Origin: QHVT01 sp036399015
Lineage (GTDB): Bacteria > Acidobacteriota > Thermoanaerobaculia > Gp7-AA8
Direction: 5' to 3'
NCBI GenBank assembly: GCA_036399015.1
Contig: DASWNW010000070.1
Span: 44,230-108,229, forward strand
DNA: 64,000 nt
Shown: piece after piece, positions 33,633-42,557 of the stretch
How the letters are laid out: the number at the start of each line of letters is the position of its first letter
Numbering within the stretch: the stretch's first letter is position 1
Program-made: the position numbers and the translations under genes
The notes under the pieces: model-generated
The model's database searches: none
Seen by the model: only the letters and a program-made list of their open reading frames with translations
Told to the model about the DNA's origin: nothing

Positions 33633-36377
33633 CTAGCTGAGCGTCTCCATCCGCCGCACGTAGTCCTCGATGGCGAGAATCTCGTTCTCCACCTGATCCT
33701 TCACCTGCGGCTCGACGGCGCTCGCCATCTGCCGCGAGAGCGAGTCGGTGTAGTCGCGCAGGATCTGGATGGCGCGCACCGCGCCCTCGCGCGTCACCAC
33801 CGCGTCGATCGTCTCCTCCGCCTCCTGCACCAGGTCGCGGTTCTTCTCGAACGCGGCGAACGCCGGCACGCGCCCCTGCCCGAGGCGCACGAGGTTGTTG
33901 TCGACGCGCCGCCCGTTCTTCGACTTCATCGAGTACCAGGCGCCGTCGCGGCGGATGATGGCGAACGGCTCCGGCGCCTGCGCGAGCGCGAACCAGCGCA
34001 GCGCCTCGCCGTCGCCGCTGCGAGGGATCAGGTTCGGCAGGTCGTGCCAGCGGCGGTCTACGTGATTGGAGATGATCTTGTTCGGATCGCTGTAGGTGCG
34101 CTCCATGTCCTCCATCTCCGCGAGCGCGAAGAGCGGCACGCCGGTCTTGACCTTGAAGAGGAGGATGCGCTTCGGGTCGCGCGTCGAGACCATCGACGGC
34201 TTCGACGCCCCCTTCGGCACGCCGGCCTCGTAGCGCGACTCGTTGAGCACCGAGGCTTCGGCGTCGTTCACGCCGTAGTGATAGAACTCGCTGATGAGCG
34301 TCTGATTGACGACCGGGATCTTGCCGAGGTCGAAACGCCAGAGGGGGACGGCAAGGTGGTCGAGGCGGCGGAGCTGCTGCGCGACCGTCTCCGGCGACGA
34401 GCGGCGCAGGATGTCGTCCATGGTGAGCGACGTCAGCGGCTCGTAGCACTTCTCCACGAAACGCTGGATGTCGGCGTGGACCTCGGCGGCGCGGAGCGTC
34501 GACCACTGCGACAGCGAGCCGCGGTGATGGTCGGCGTACCACTTCACGAAGTCCTCGCCGGTGACGCGGGGGCGGTGCGCGGCGGCGTCGAAGCCGACGA
34601 CCTGCTCGAAGAGGCGCGACGCGCCGCGCGGATTCGTGGCGTCGAGATACTGCTGCTCGAACTGCTTGCGCGCCGCGTTGAGGTTCTCGCGGATGCGGTA
34701 GCACCGGTCGAGCGTGGCCTGCGTGTGCGCGTGCAGCGTCGAGTAGAGCTCGGCCGCCTTCTCCAGGCGCGCCACGCGGATGGTCAGCTCGGTCTCGCGG
34801 TCGACGAGACCGCCGTAGACCTCGCACGCGGTCTTCACCTTCGCCTCGCGCCGCAGGAACGCCCCCTCGGCCTCGGTGATCTGCTCCTCGGCAGTCTTGA
34901 AGCTGACCGCCTTGAGGCGCGCCCGCTCCTCCTTCGCCTCGCCGTCCATCATGTTGCGGTACCACTCCAGCTTCGCCTGCAGCTTCTCGAAGAAGCGCTC
35001 CGCGCGCGTGAAGCCGTTGTTGCGGTTGACGGTCGACTCCCACAGCGCGCTGATCGCGGCGACCGACTGGTCGCGCAGCTTCTCGAAGTTCGCGCCGATC
35101 GACTGCGCGATCTGCCGCTCCGCGCGCGAGCGGTGGACGGTGTGGAGGTTCCGGATCGCGGCGAGCGCCTTGTTGTCGAACGTCAACTGCGTGAGCGGCA
35201 TCGGGATGCGCAGTTGCCCGCCGCCTTCGCGCTCGCTGAGGAACTCGATCACCTGGTCGGCCTCGTCCTCGCGCAGGCGCTGCGCGTCGATGAAGCGCTG
35301 CACCTCCTCTTCGATCTCCATGTCGGGAACGGCGCCGTTCAGCAGATCGTCGCTCACGAGGCGCTTCGCGTCCTCGTACATGAGCGCGTCGTGGCTCGGC
35401 ATCGTCAGCGAGGCGACGCCGAAGCTGCAGTACTGCGGCGAGCGCCCCTTCACGCGCGGCGCCGCGGCGATCTGCGTCCTGATGTTGTCGACCGCGTTGG
35501 CGTTGTCGACGCCGATCTGCGAGCCGATCTGCACGTACATGCCGTCGGCGATCAGCCCGTGCAGGTCGCTCTGCGCCGCCACCACCCTCCCCTGCTCGTT
35601 GATGCTGTCGATGAGGTAGATGAGGTCGAACGGCGGCCGCGAGACATCGACGCGGCGGAAGCCGTAGTCGACGGTGAAGCTCCCCTTCATCGTGGAGAGG
35701 TACTCGATCTCCTTGAGGGCGGCGTACGAGTTCGGCTTCACGAGCGTGACGCCGGAGAGCTGCTTGAAGATGCCGGGGAGGAGCAGGATGCCGGTGAAGT
35801 TCGACTGCTCGTCGCCGCCGACGACGTCGCGGGCCATGAAGGCGACGTCGAGGAACGTCCCGCTGCCGGTGCCGCCGCCGAGGCTGCCGACGATGTGCAC
35901 TTCGACGCCGGAGCGGTCGGAGACCTGGAAGGCCTCCGCGTACATCTGCTTCTGGTTGCGGATGTCGCGCACCTCGTCGACGGCGCGGCGGATGCGGGAG
36001 TAGACCTCCGCCGCCTTGGCGAAGAGGCCGAGGCGTCCGCGGGCGCGCACCTGGCCGGCGCCGGCGATGATCGACATGGTCGGGATCTGCGGCGGCCACC
36101 ATTCGTCGATGTGCGGGTTCGTGCCGTTGACGAGGTTCGCGGGGTTGCCGACCTGCAGCACGTACTGTTCGTTCGGGTCGAGCCGGCCCTCGGGCGACGT
36201 CTCGCCGGCGCCGGTGCCCTCGGCGTTCTCCGTCGTGTCGATCGAGAGGAAGCGGACGATCGGCGGGACCGAGCCGTACGCGTCGACGAAGCGCTTCTTC
36301 AGCTTGAGCAGGGTCTTGTAGCCGGTACCGCCGAGTCCGATCACCACGGTCGGACGAAACACGACGTTGTTCTTCAC
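33633..36377 (-). CDS. Tubulin-like GTPase (Tubulin_2/FtsZl-1 type)
   Basis: A 914-residue protein. Residues 10-30 start with VVIGLGGTGYKTLLKL, and the tubulin signature GSLGGGTGSG lies at 164-173, followed by FLD and a helix. YAALKEIEYL and FDLIYLIDSINEQGR follow, as in the Tubulin_2 family. The C-terminal two thirds are long helices, then alpha/beta. It starts GTG at 36377, overlapping the VWA gene stop (GTGA), with AGGAGG upstream. FtsZ-like families of this type are known in operons with VWA and membrane proteins and are predicted to remodel membranes. Confidence 0.85.
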   Translation of the reverse strand: MKNNVVFRPTVVIGLGGTGYKTLLKLKKRFVDAYGSVPPIVRFLSIDTTENAEGTGAGETSPEGRLDPNEQYVLQVGNPANLVNGTNPHIDEWWPPQIPTMSIIAGAGQVRARGRLGLFAKAAEVYSRIRRAVDEVRDIRNQKQMYAEAFQVSDRSGVEVHIVGSLGGGTGSGTFLDVAFMARDVVGGDEQSNFTGILLLPGIFKQLSGVTLVKPNSYAALKEIEYLSTMKGSFTVDYGFRRVDVSRPPFDLIYLIDSINEQGRVVAAQSDLHGLIADGMYVQIGSQIGVDNANAVDNIRTQIAAAPRVKGRSPQYCSFGVASLTMPSHDALMYEDAKRLVSDDLLNGAVPDMEIEEEVQRFIDAQRLREDEADQVIEFLSEREGGGQLRIPMPLTQLTFDNKALAAIRNLHTVHRSRAERQIAQSIGANFEKLRDQSVAAISALWESTVNRNNGFTRAERFFEKLQAKLEWYRNMMDGEAKEERARLKAVSFKTAEEQITEAEGAFLRREAKVKTACEVYGGLVDRETELTIRVARLEKAAELYSTLHAHTQATLDRCYRIRENLNAARKQFEQQYLDATNPRGASRLFEQVVGFDAAAHRPRVTGEDFVKWYADHHRGSLSQWSTLRAAEVHADIQRFVEKCYEPLTSLTMDDILRRSSPETVAQQLRRLDHLAVPLWRFDLGKIPVVNQTLISEFYHYGVNDAEASVLNESRYEAGVPKGASKPSMVSTRDPKRILLFKVKTGVPLFALAEMEDMERTYSDPNKIISNHVDRRWHDLPNLIPRSGDGEALRWFALAQAPEPFAIIRRDGAWYSMKSKNGRRVDNNLVRLGQGRVPAFAAFEKNRDLVQEAEETIDAVVTREGAVRAIQILRDYTDSLSRQMASAVEPQVKDQVENEILAIEDYVRRMETLS

Positions 36378-37516
36378 AGGTCAGCCTCCTGATGGGATTC
36401 GAGTGGACGTTCGTCGCCGACGCGGTTGAAGCGGAGTCTCGCGTCGCCGATCTCGATGGTGTCGGCGTCGTACAGCTCGCTCACCGGCGTCTCGACGTCG
36501 TTGACGCGGAGCGAGCCACCCTGCGCCGCAATCCAGACCTTCTTTCGCCCCGCCTTGCGTCGCACGAAGAGGCGCGCGTCGTTGCCGGCGAGCGCGTCGA
36601 GCGGCAGGATCGCGCTGAGCGCGACCTCGTTTGCCTGCAGCTTCGGCAGGCCGACGAAGGAGGCGTCGGGCGAGGTGCGGGGGCGGAGGATCTCCAGCTC
36701 CCCTTCCAGGCGGTTCTTCGCGCGCTGCTGCCGCCAGAGGATCCAGGCGATGACCGCGACGACCGCAAGCGCGGCGAGGATCTTCAACGCGCGCTCAAGT
36801 GGGGAGGGGGGCGGGGGTGGCGGTGGTTGGGGGATCGGGCGCGGCCGCGTTTTCACCACCGGGGCGGGTGGAGGAGGCGGCGCCGGAATCTTCGCCCGGA
36901 TCGTGCGGGCGACGTTCCGGATCTCCTCGGCGGTCGGCGCCTTGAGCACCGTCGTGCGCGGGGTTTGCGCCTGGAAGGCGTCGAGCCGCGGCTCGTGCTC
37001 CCCCATCGAGACGAAGAAGACGAACGTCTCCCCGACCGCACGGATCGTGGCGTCGATGGCGGTCGGATTGTCGATGCCGCGAACGTCTTCCTTGCCGTCG
37101 GTGAAGAGCACGACGGCCTGCGAGCGGCCGGGATCGCCGTTGGCGCGCAGCGTTGCGGCGCGCTCGAGTCCCTCGGCGATCGCGGCGCCGAGGTGCGTGC
37201 GGTTCCCCTGGGCGGTAAGGTCTTCGACGATCGACTCCAGATCGGCGCGGGCGGTGGCGTTGACGGACATCGCCGCTCGCGGGCTCACGTCGCCGTCGAA
37301 CGTGAGGATGTTGACGGTGTCGCCGTCGTTCGCCTCCCGCACGAACGAGTTGATGCTCGCCTTCACGTCGCCGAAGACGTCTTTGTTGCCCTTGCCGACG
37401 CCGCGCATCGACTGCGAGGTGTCGACGAGAAAGATCCAGTCGACCGGCCCGAGCTGCTGCCCGTGCACGGCGCCGGCAAAAACGAACAAGACCGCCGCAA
37501 AGCGGAGTCGTCTCAT
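36374..37516 (-). CDS. VWA-domain protein with Pro-rich linker, membrane helix and FHA-like tail
   Basis: A 380-residue protein. A signal peptide is followed by a VWA domain with MIDAS DTSQS at 32-36, a downstream Thr/Asp segment (TFDGD, FTDGKED) and GNRTHLGAAI. A Pro-rich spacer (about 212-238), one membrane helix (about 243-262) and basic residues come next. The C-terminal ~90 residues (LRVNDVETPVSELYDADTIEIGDARLRF) are FHA-like, implying phosphothreonine or partner binding in the cytoplasm. ATG at 37516 with AGGAGACC. It is the first gene of the operon and could sense outside and signal to the tubulin-like protein. Confidence 0.85.
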   Translation of the reverse strand: MRRLRFAAVLFVFAGAVHGQQLGPVDWIFLVDTSQSMRGVGKGNKDVFGDVKASINSFVREANDGDTVNILTFDGDVSPRAAMSVNATARADLESIVEDLTAQGNRTHLGAAIAEGLERAATLRANGDPGRSQAVVLFTDGKEDVRGIDNPTAIDATIRAVGETFVFFVSMGEHEPRLDAFQAQTPRTTVLKAPTAEEIRNVARTIRAKIPAPPPPPAPVVKTRPRPIPQPPPPPPPSPLERALKILAALAVVAVIAWILWRQQRAKNRLEGELEILRPRTSPDASFVGLPKLQANEVALSAILPLDALAGNDARLFVRRKAGRKKVWIAAQGGSLRVNDVETPVSELYDADTIEIGDARLRFNRVGDERPLESHQEADL

Positions 37517-37623
37517 CAGGTCTCCTTGGATGCTTCAAAAGGAGGAAACCCGGATGGGAGAAATTAGTGGCGTGGGAGGCGCGCGAACCGGGCGTTTTTC
37601 GATGCAGCGGCCTCGAAACGCGA

Positions 37624-37912
37624 TGCAAACCGGTCTGGATGCAGTGCAAACCGCCTCGGATGCAGTGCAAACCGGCCTGGATGCAATGCAAACCGGCCTG
37701 GATGCAATGCAAACAGGCCCGGATGCAATGCAAACAGGCTCGGATGCAATGCAAACAGGCTCGGATGCAATGCAAACAGGCCCGGATGCAATGCAAACAG
37801 GCCCGGATGCAATGCAAACAGGCCCGGATGCAATGCAAACAGGCCCGGATGCAGTGCAAACCGGCCTGGATGCAGTGCAAACAGGCCTGGATGCAGTGCA
37901 AACCGACCCGGT
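37624..37912. repeat. 21-bp tandem repeat array, about 13.7 copies
   Basis: Near-identical 21-bp units, each with TGCAAAC(C/A)GG and GGATGCA(A/G), run head to tail with few substitutions, mostly at three positions. Because 21 is a multiple of three, several frames stay open through it, but none has a start and context that suggest a gene. It lies 5' of the VWA-tubulin operon, about 110 bp from the VWA start. The period equals two helical turns, so copies face the same side of the DNA. Confidence 0.9.
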
Positions 37913-38055
37913 TCGCAGGCATTCAGCGGTCCCGGAAGTCGGCCACGTCATCGACACCGGCGCGATCCGCGACGCGATCGCGCTCGACCGCGGCGACACC
38001 GCGCGGCCGCACGTCGCGGAGCTCCGGCGCCTCCTCATCCGGCCACGGCGGCAGC
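37913..38055. other. Gap between repeat array and redoxin gene
   Basis: GC-rich sequence with no convincing gene. It may hold the 3' end of the redoxin transcript. Confidence 0.3.
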
Positions 38056-38706
38056 TCAGTACTTCACCGAGCAGCCGTACGGCTGGCTCGCCGGCACGCT
38101 GACCGGCTTGCCGGCCATCGCTTCCTGGAGCGCGAAGTCGACGTGGGGTCGCGCGGTTTTCAAGCCGGACGCGCGCGTACTCGGGTGGTCGTCGATCGCT
38201 CCCATGTACACGAGGGTTCCCTTCGGGTCGATGACGAACATGTGCGGGGTCGTGCGGGCGTGATACGTCCGGCCGACGGTGCCCGGCTCGTCGATCAGGA
38301 CCGCATGCGGTGCGGCGCCCTTCTTCCTGGTCAGGGCGTTCGCCTCGTCGTTCGAATGGTGCCCCTGCCGGAAGCGCGCTGACGAGACGATCGAGAGCCA
38401 GACCACTCCTTTGGCCGCGTACTTTTTCTGCAGCGCCTGCATGACGTTGTTGTCGTAGTGCTTTCGGACCTAGGGGCAGCCGTGGTTCAGCCACTCGAGC
38501 ACGACCCACTTGCCGCGGTACTGGCTCAGCGAGTGTGTCTTCCCATACGTGTCGGCGGCCGCGAACTCCGGCGCCGCCTTGCCAATCGCAGGGGCGGCGT
38601 GGGCGGGCGCGTCGTCCGCGGAACTGAAGGCGCCGACGTACAGCGCCCCCCGCACCACGAGCAGCGCGAGCGCGAGCAACGATGCGACGATCAGCGTTCG
38701 TTTCAT
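38056..38706 (-). pseudogene. Thioredoxin-fold (AhpC/TlpA-type redoxin) gene with an in-frame amber stop
   Basis: From ATG 38706 a signal-anchor (LIVASLLALALLVVRGALYV) is followed by a redoxin domain: KAAPEFAAADTYGKTHSLSQYRGKWVVLEWLNHGCP. At 38470-38472 TAG follows Cys-Pro, where relatives have CP(F/Y)VRKHY. The same frame then continues as VRKHYDNNVMQALQKKYAAKG through the remaining thioredoxin fold (TTPHMFVIDPKGTLVYMGAIDD) to 38056. Only that codon separates two otherwise perfect halves. It is a recent nonsense mutation or a base error; a TAC/TAT-to-TAG change would explain it. Confidence 0.8.
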
Positions 38707-38831
38707 GGTTCGCGCACCGTAGGCGGCAATTTGGGTCATCGGAAGAGGGTCTTCGCCGAATGGCAGTTCGAGACCGCCGAACGGCGGGTCGCGCGCCCGC
38801 ACAGCGATCCCGCTGTCCGTATCATCCCCTC

Positions 38832-39806
38832 ATGTTCTCGCTCGCAATGACGCAACGCGCTCGCGGCGCCGCCAGCGCGTGGATGCCGGGAGAGATCGAG
38901 GCGGTCATCAGCTATGCGATCGCGGGGCTCGCGGTCGCGTTCCTCCTGTACCGCTTCGTGCGGCGGTTCGCGTGGCCGCGGCCGTTCCGTCTCTGGTTCG
39001 CGCTCGTGAACGTGGCGGCGGCACTCGCGTGCGGGGTGTTGTGGCTCGTCCTCTCGATCGCCGTCGAAAGCCTGTTCACCGGCAGCCTGCTGGAGACGCG
39101 GGCCATCACCGAGGCGGCGCACTCGTTTCCCCTTCTGGGCGTCTTCCTGTACGTCGTGGTCGCCGGCATCACCTACTCGGTGGAGTCGACGGCGCGGGCC
39201 GCGCGCGCCGAGGCGCTGGCGGCGCGCACGCAACTGGCGGCGCTGCGCGCGCAGCTCCACCCGCACTTTCTGTTCAACGCGCTGCACACCGTGGTACAGC
39301 TCATCCCCACCGATCCCGCGCGCGCGGGCGGCGCGGCGGAGCTCGTCGCCTCTCTGCTGCGCACGACCATCGAGGAGGATCGCGACGAGGTGCCACTCGA
39401 CGACGAATGGACCTTCGTGTCGCGCTATCTCGAGGTGGAGCACATCCGCTTCGGCGACCGGCTCCGCGTCCGCGCGGACGTCGATCCGAACCTCCGCGAC
39501 GAGCGGGTCCCTTCGTTCGCGCTCCAGACCCTCGTGGAGAACGCCGTGCGCCACGGAGCGGCCCATCGTGTCGCGCCGACGGAGATCGTCGTCACCGCGA
39601 CGGGGACGGACTCGCACCTGACGATCTCGGTGTGGAACACGGACGAGCGCGGCTCGGCGGAGAACGTCTCGGGGACGGGACTGTCGCGCCTGCGGGAGAG
39701 GCTCCGCTTCCTGTACGGAGAGGCGGCAAGTCTGACGTGCGGCCCGCGCGGGAACGGCGGCTTCGAGGCGGTGCTGGTGGTCCCGCGCAACAGGAGCGAG
39801 GCGTGA
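38832..39806 (+). CDS. LytS-type sensor histidine kinase
   Basis: A 324-residue kinase. Membrane helices lie at about 21-40, 53-80 and 95-115. The His_kinase domain has LRAQLHPHFLFNALHTVVQL, with the phosphoacceptor His in HPHFLFN. The ATPase domain has LVENAVRHG (N box) and GTGLSRLRERL (G box). ATG at 38832. Its stop overlaps the start of the LytTR regulator (GTGA), so the two form one two-component system. Confidence 0.85.
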   Translation: MFSLAMTQRARGAASAWMPGEIEAVISYAIAGLAVAFLLYRFVRRFAWPRPFRLWFALVNVAAALACGVLWLVLSIAVESLFTGSLLETRAITEAAHSFPLLGVFLYVVVAGITYSVESTARAARAEALAARTQLAALRAQLHPHFLFNALHTVVQLIPTDPARAGGAAELVASLLRTTIEEDRDEVPLDDEWTFVSRYLEVEHIRFGDRLRVRADVDPNLRDERVPSFALQTLVENAVRHGAAHRVAPTEIVVTATGTDSHLTISVWNTDERGSAENVSGTGLSRLRERLRFLYGEAASLTCGPRGNGGFEAVLVVPRNRSEA

Positions 39807-40540
39807 AGGTCCGCACGCTGGTCGTCGACGACGAGCCGGTCGCGCGCGCCGGGCTTCGCGCGATGCTGACCGCGTTCGAGTGGGTGGAGGTGGTGGGTGA
39901 GGCGTCCGACGGAGAGGCGGCGGTGGAGGCGATCGAGCGCCTGCGGCCGGAGCTCGTCTTTCTCGACGTGCAGATGCCGGGGCTGCTCGGGACCGACGTC
40001 CTGCGGCGGATCGAGCGGCAGCCGTTCATCATCTTCACGACGGCGTTCTCACAGCACGCGGTCAGCGCCTTCGAGCTCGGCGCGGTCGACTACCTGCTCA
40101 AGCCGTTCGGCCCGGCGCGCCTGTCGGCGGCGATGGAGCGAATCCGCTCGGCCATCGGAGAGCCGGCTGCCGCCGGCGCGCTCGAGCGATTGTCCGGCGC
40201 GCTGACGAGCGGGCCGATCACGCGTCTCTTCGTCCGCAAGGGAGGCGGTCTCGTTCCGCTGCCGGTCGCCGAGGTCTGGTGGCTCGAGGCCGAAGGCGAC
40301 TACGTGATCGCGCACACCGGAAGCAGCCGGCACGCGCTGCACCTGTCGCTGAACCGGCTCGAGGAGCGGCTCGATCCGCGGCGCTTCGTGCGCATCCATC
40401 GCGGCCACATCGTGAACCTCGACCACGTACGGGCCTTCAAACGCGACGCGCGCGGAAATCTCGAGGCCGAGCTGGCCGACGGAACGCGGGTGCCGGTCAG
40501 TCGCGCCCGGGCGCAGGAGCTCAGGAGTCTGGGGCTGTAA
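39803..40540 (+). CDS. LytTR response regulator
   Basis: A 245-residue regulator. The receiver has LVVDDEPVARAGLR, the phosphoacceptor Asp in LVFLDVQMPGLLG and the switch Thr/Lys in FTTAFSQHAV and YLLKPF. The C-terminal LytTR domain includes VWWLEAEGDYVIAHTG and RRFVRIHRGHIVNLDHV. GTG start with AGGAGCGAG. It is paralogous to the regulator at 41755. Confidence 0.85.
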   Translation: MKVRTLVVDDEPVARAGLRAMLTAFEWVEVVGEASDGEAAVEAIERLRPELVFLDVQMPGLLGTDVLRRIERQPFIIFTTAFSQHAVSAFELGAVDYLLKPFGPARLSAAMERIRSAIGEPAAAGALERLSGALTSGPITRLFVRKGGGLVPLPVAEVWWLEAEGDYVIAHTGSSRHALHLSLNRLEERLDPRRFVRIHRGHIVNLDHVRAFKRDARGNLEAELADGTRVPVSRARAQELRSLGL

Positions 40541-40575
40541 ACGCGCCGGCGCCGGGTCGTTGAAACACTGGACCG

Positions 40576-41655
40576 CTACAGCGCGGCGAGCGCCGCGCTG
40601 GCCACGGGGACGCCGATGAGAAGGGGGTGGTCCGGTGGGCCGGGATAAGCACTCTCGATGACCGCCACGCCGATCTCCTTGTCGGGGAAGTAGAGGAGAT
40701 AACTCAGGAATCCGTCGATTCCGCCGACGTGCGACACGCCCGGATGCCCCTGCAGTGTCACCAACCCCAGGCCGAGCCCGTAGGGAGCGACGGGTGAGGG
40801 GGTGGTCATTTCCGTGTAGGAGGCAGGCTGCACGACGCGGCCGGTGGCGAGGAGGTGCGCCCAGCGGGCGAGATCCGACGCGGTGGAGCAAAGCGAACCG
40901 GCCGAGAACGAAACGGAGATGTGGAGTGGCTTCATTCGCTTCCACGTCCCCTGCAGCAGACCGTAACCTTCCGGCACCGGCAGGCTCGACGTTCCGCACA
41001 CGCCGGTGTGAAGCAGGCCGAGCGGCAACACGAGCTCACCATGGAGGAAGTCGATGAACGACCTGCCCGTGATGGACTCGATCGCATAGCCGAGCAGCTT
41101 GTAGCCGGCGTTGCTGTAGCTGTACTTGCTGCCGGGCGTGAATTCGAGCGGTTGCCCGTTGACGCTGTTGACGAACTGCTCGCGCGTGAGCGGCGCGTAA
41201 GGGTCGACAGGAAGCGCTTTGACACCCGACGTGTGGGTGAGAAGGTGCCGCAGTGTGATCGTCGCTCCTCCCGGGTTGAACTCCGGGACGAACTTCTCGA
41301 TGCGGTCGTCGAGCGTCAGAGCCCCCCGCTCGGCCAGGCGGAGAATCGCCGCTGACGTGAATTGCTTCATGAGCGAGCCGACCTGCATCACGGAGCGATC
41401 CGTGGCGGCCGTCGCGGTCTCCGGATCGCTCAGGCCGAATGCCTCGGAGTAGATGACCTTCCCGCGGTGCGACACCGCGATCTGGACCGCCGGAACGCCG
41501 GCGTTGATTGCAGCTTCGGCGGCCTGACGTGCCGCTGCCACGACGGTCTCCGGCGCGACGGGCGGCGCCGGATGCTGCGCGGCTCGCCTGCGCGGCGCGG
41601 CGGCAAGAGAGAACTGTCCGAGAATCAGAAACAGGGTGAGGAGTGCTCGAGTCAT
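40576..41655 (-). CDS. Secreted serine beta-lactamase-like hydrolase (class-C/DD-peptidase fold)
   Basis: A 359-residue protein. Signal peptide (MTRALLTLFLILGQFSLAAA) then the beta-lactamase/transpeptidase fold: SLMK (SxxK nucleophile), YSYSNAGY (YxN) and HVGGIDGF near the third motif. It could act on peptidoglycan peptides, esters or D-amino acids. Upstream is a predicted LytTR operator. Its promoter and signal peptide DNA closely match those of the subtilase at 42558. Confidence 0.85.
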   Translation of the reverse strand: MTRALLTLFLILGQFSLAAAPRRRAAQHPAPPVAPETVVAAARQAAEAAINAGVPAVQIAVSHRGKVIYSEAFGLSDPETATAATDRSVMQVGSLMKQFTSAAILRLAERGALTLDDRIEKFVPEFNPGGATITLRHLLTHTSGVKALPVDPYAPLTREQFVNSVNGQPLEFTPGSKYSYSNAGYKLLGYAIESITGRSFIDFLHGELVLPLGLLHTGVCGTSSLPVPEGYGLLQGTWKRMKPLHISVSFSAGSLCSTASDLARWAHLLATGRVVQPASYTEMTTPSPVAPYGLGLGLVTLQGHPGVSHVGGIDGFLSYLLYFPDKEIGVAVIESAYPGPPDHPLLIGVPVASAALAAL

Positions 41656-41698
41656 TTCCGTCGAATTGTTGCCGGGGGATGAGGTTCGACGTACGGGC

Positions 41699-41718
41699 TT
41701 TGTGATCACATTGTGACC
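41699..41718. promoter_or_regulatory. Candidate LytTR operator, copy 1
   Basis: TTTGTGATCACATTGTGACC holds two TTGTGA(T/C)C units spaced 11 bp apart, the direct-repeat layout bound by LytTR proteins. It lies between the hydrolase (-) and the regulator at 41755 (+). Near-identical sites are at 42499 and 45403. Confidence 0.55.
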
Positions 41719-41754
41719 AGCTGGAAGGCGGCGCCGGGCGGAGAATCGGCCGCA

Positions 41755-42510
41755 GTGCCGATTACCGCCCTTGTCGTGGACGACGAGCCGCTCGCCCGGA
41801 AACGGCTCCGCAGACTCCTGGGTGCTGCACCCGACCTGACGGTCATCGCCGAGGCGGGCGGAGGCGAAGAAGCGTTGCGCATGATCGACGAACGGGCGCC
41901 TCAGGTCGTGTTCCTCGACGTGCAGATGCCGCGCATGGACGGCTTCGAGGTCGTGCGACGCATCCCGGAGGAGTCGCGACCGTTGATCGTCTTCGTCACG
42001 GCGTATCAGCAGTACGCGCTCGACGCCTTCCGCGCGTCCGCGGTCCAGTATCTCCTCAAGCCGGTCGAACGGGAGCCGCTGCGGCTGGCACTCACGCGCG
42101 TGCGGGAACTGGTCGCGGCGCGGTCGCACCCGTCGCTGGCCGCGTTTCTCGAGCGCCTGCAGCAGCGGACCGACTTCATGCAGCACGTGGCGGTGAAGTC
42201 CAAGGGACGCGTGCGGCTCGTGCCGGTCGGCGAGATCGACTGGTTCGAATCGGCCGGCAACTACGTGCGCCTCCACGTCGGCGGCGACCGCTTCCTGCTG
42301 CGACAGACGATGCTCGGCCTCGAAGAGAAGCTCGACCCGACACGGTTCGTACGCATCCACCGCGCGACCATCGTGAACGTGCTACGCATCCGCGACACCC
42401 GCCCCGCCTCCCACGGCGATCACATCGTCGTGCTGCAGGACGGGACGCAGTTGCAGATGTCGCGCGCGTATCGCGAGAGGCTGCCGGTCACTCCACCCAT
42501 CACAAAGTGA
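41755..42510 (+). CDS. LytTR response regulator
   Basis: A 251-residue protein from GTG 41755. Receiver: LVVDDEPLARKRLRRLL, phospho-Asp in VVFLDVQMPRMDGFE, FVTAYQQYALDAF and LLKPVE. LytTR domain: IDWFESAGNYVRLHVGG and TRFVRIHRATIVNVLRI. The likely cognate kinase is at 45498, because both genes are preceded by the same operator in the same orientation. Another GTG at 41713 overlaps the operator and is less likely. Confidence 0.85.
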   Translation: MPITALVVDDEPLARKRLRRLLGAAPDLTVIAEAGGGEEALRMIDERAPQVVFLDVQMPRMDGFEVVRRIPEESRPLIVFVTAYQQYALDAFRASAVQYLLKPVEREPLRLALTRVRELVAARSHPSLAAFLERLQQRTDFMQHVAVKSKGRVRLVPVGEIDWFESAGNYVRLHVGGDRFLLRQTMLGLEEKLDPTRFVRIHRATIVNVLRIRDTRPASHGDHIVVLQDGTQLQMSRAYRERLPVTPPITK

Positions 42511-42517
42511 TCACAAA
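42499..42517. promoter_or_regulatory. Candidate LytTR operator, copy 2
   Basis: Read on the minus strand, TTTGTGATCACTTTGTGAT repeats the motif of copies 1 and 3. It overlaps the end of the regulator gene and sits about 40 nt before the subtilase ATG. The 15-bp core GTGATCACAAAGCCC is identical to the reverse complement of copy 1. Confidence 0.5.
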
Positions 42518-42557
42518 GCCCTCCGTTGACCCGGACGGGGGCGACAATTCGACGGAA

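Noticed and set aside
31411..36102. A very long minus-strand open frame (more than 1500 codons) across the tubulin-like operon
   Set aside because: It is Arg/Ala-rich shadow sequence on a different frame of the two genes there; the real frames have the tubulin motifs, ribosome sites and overlapping stops/starts.
37624..37912. CRISPR array
   Set aside because: The repeats are directly adjacent, with no unique spacers, and no cas genes are in the window.
36426..38102. Plus-strand ORF through the 21-bp array encoding repeated MQTG(L/P/S)DA units
   Set aside because: It is open only because the 21-bp unit is a multiple of three; it runs antisense through the VWA gene and lacks a proper start.
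38470..38472. TAG as a recoded amino acid (pyrrolysine)
   Set aside because: No pyl genes, no matching tRNA and no structural signal are visible; a point mutation is simpler.
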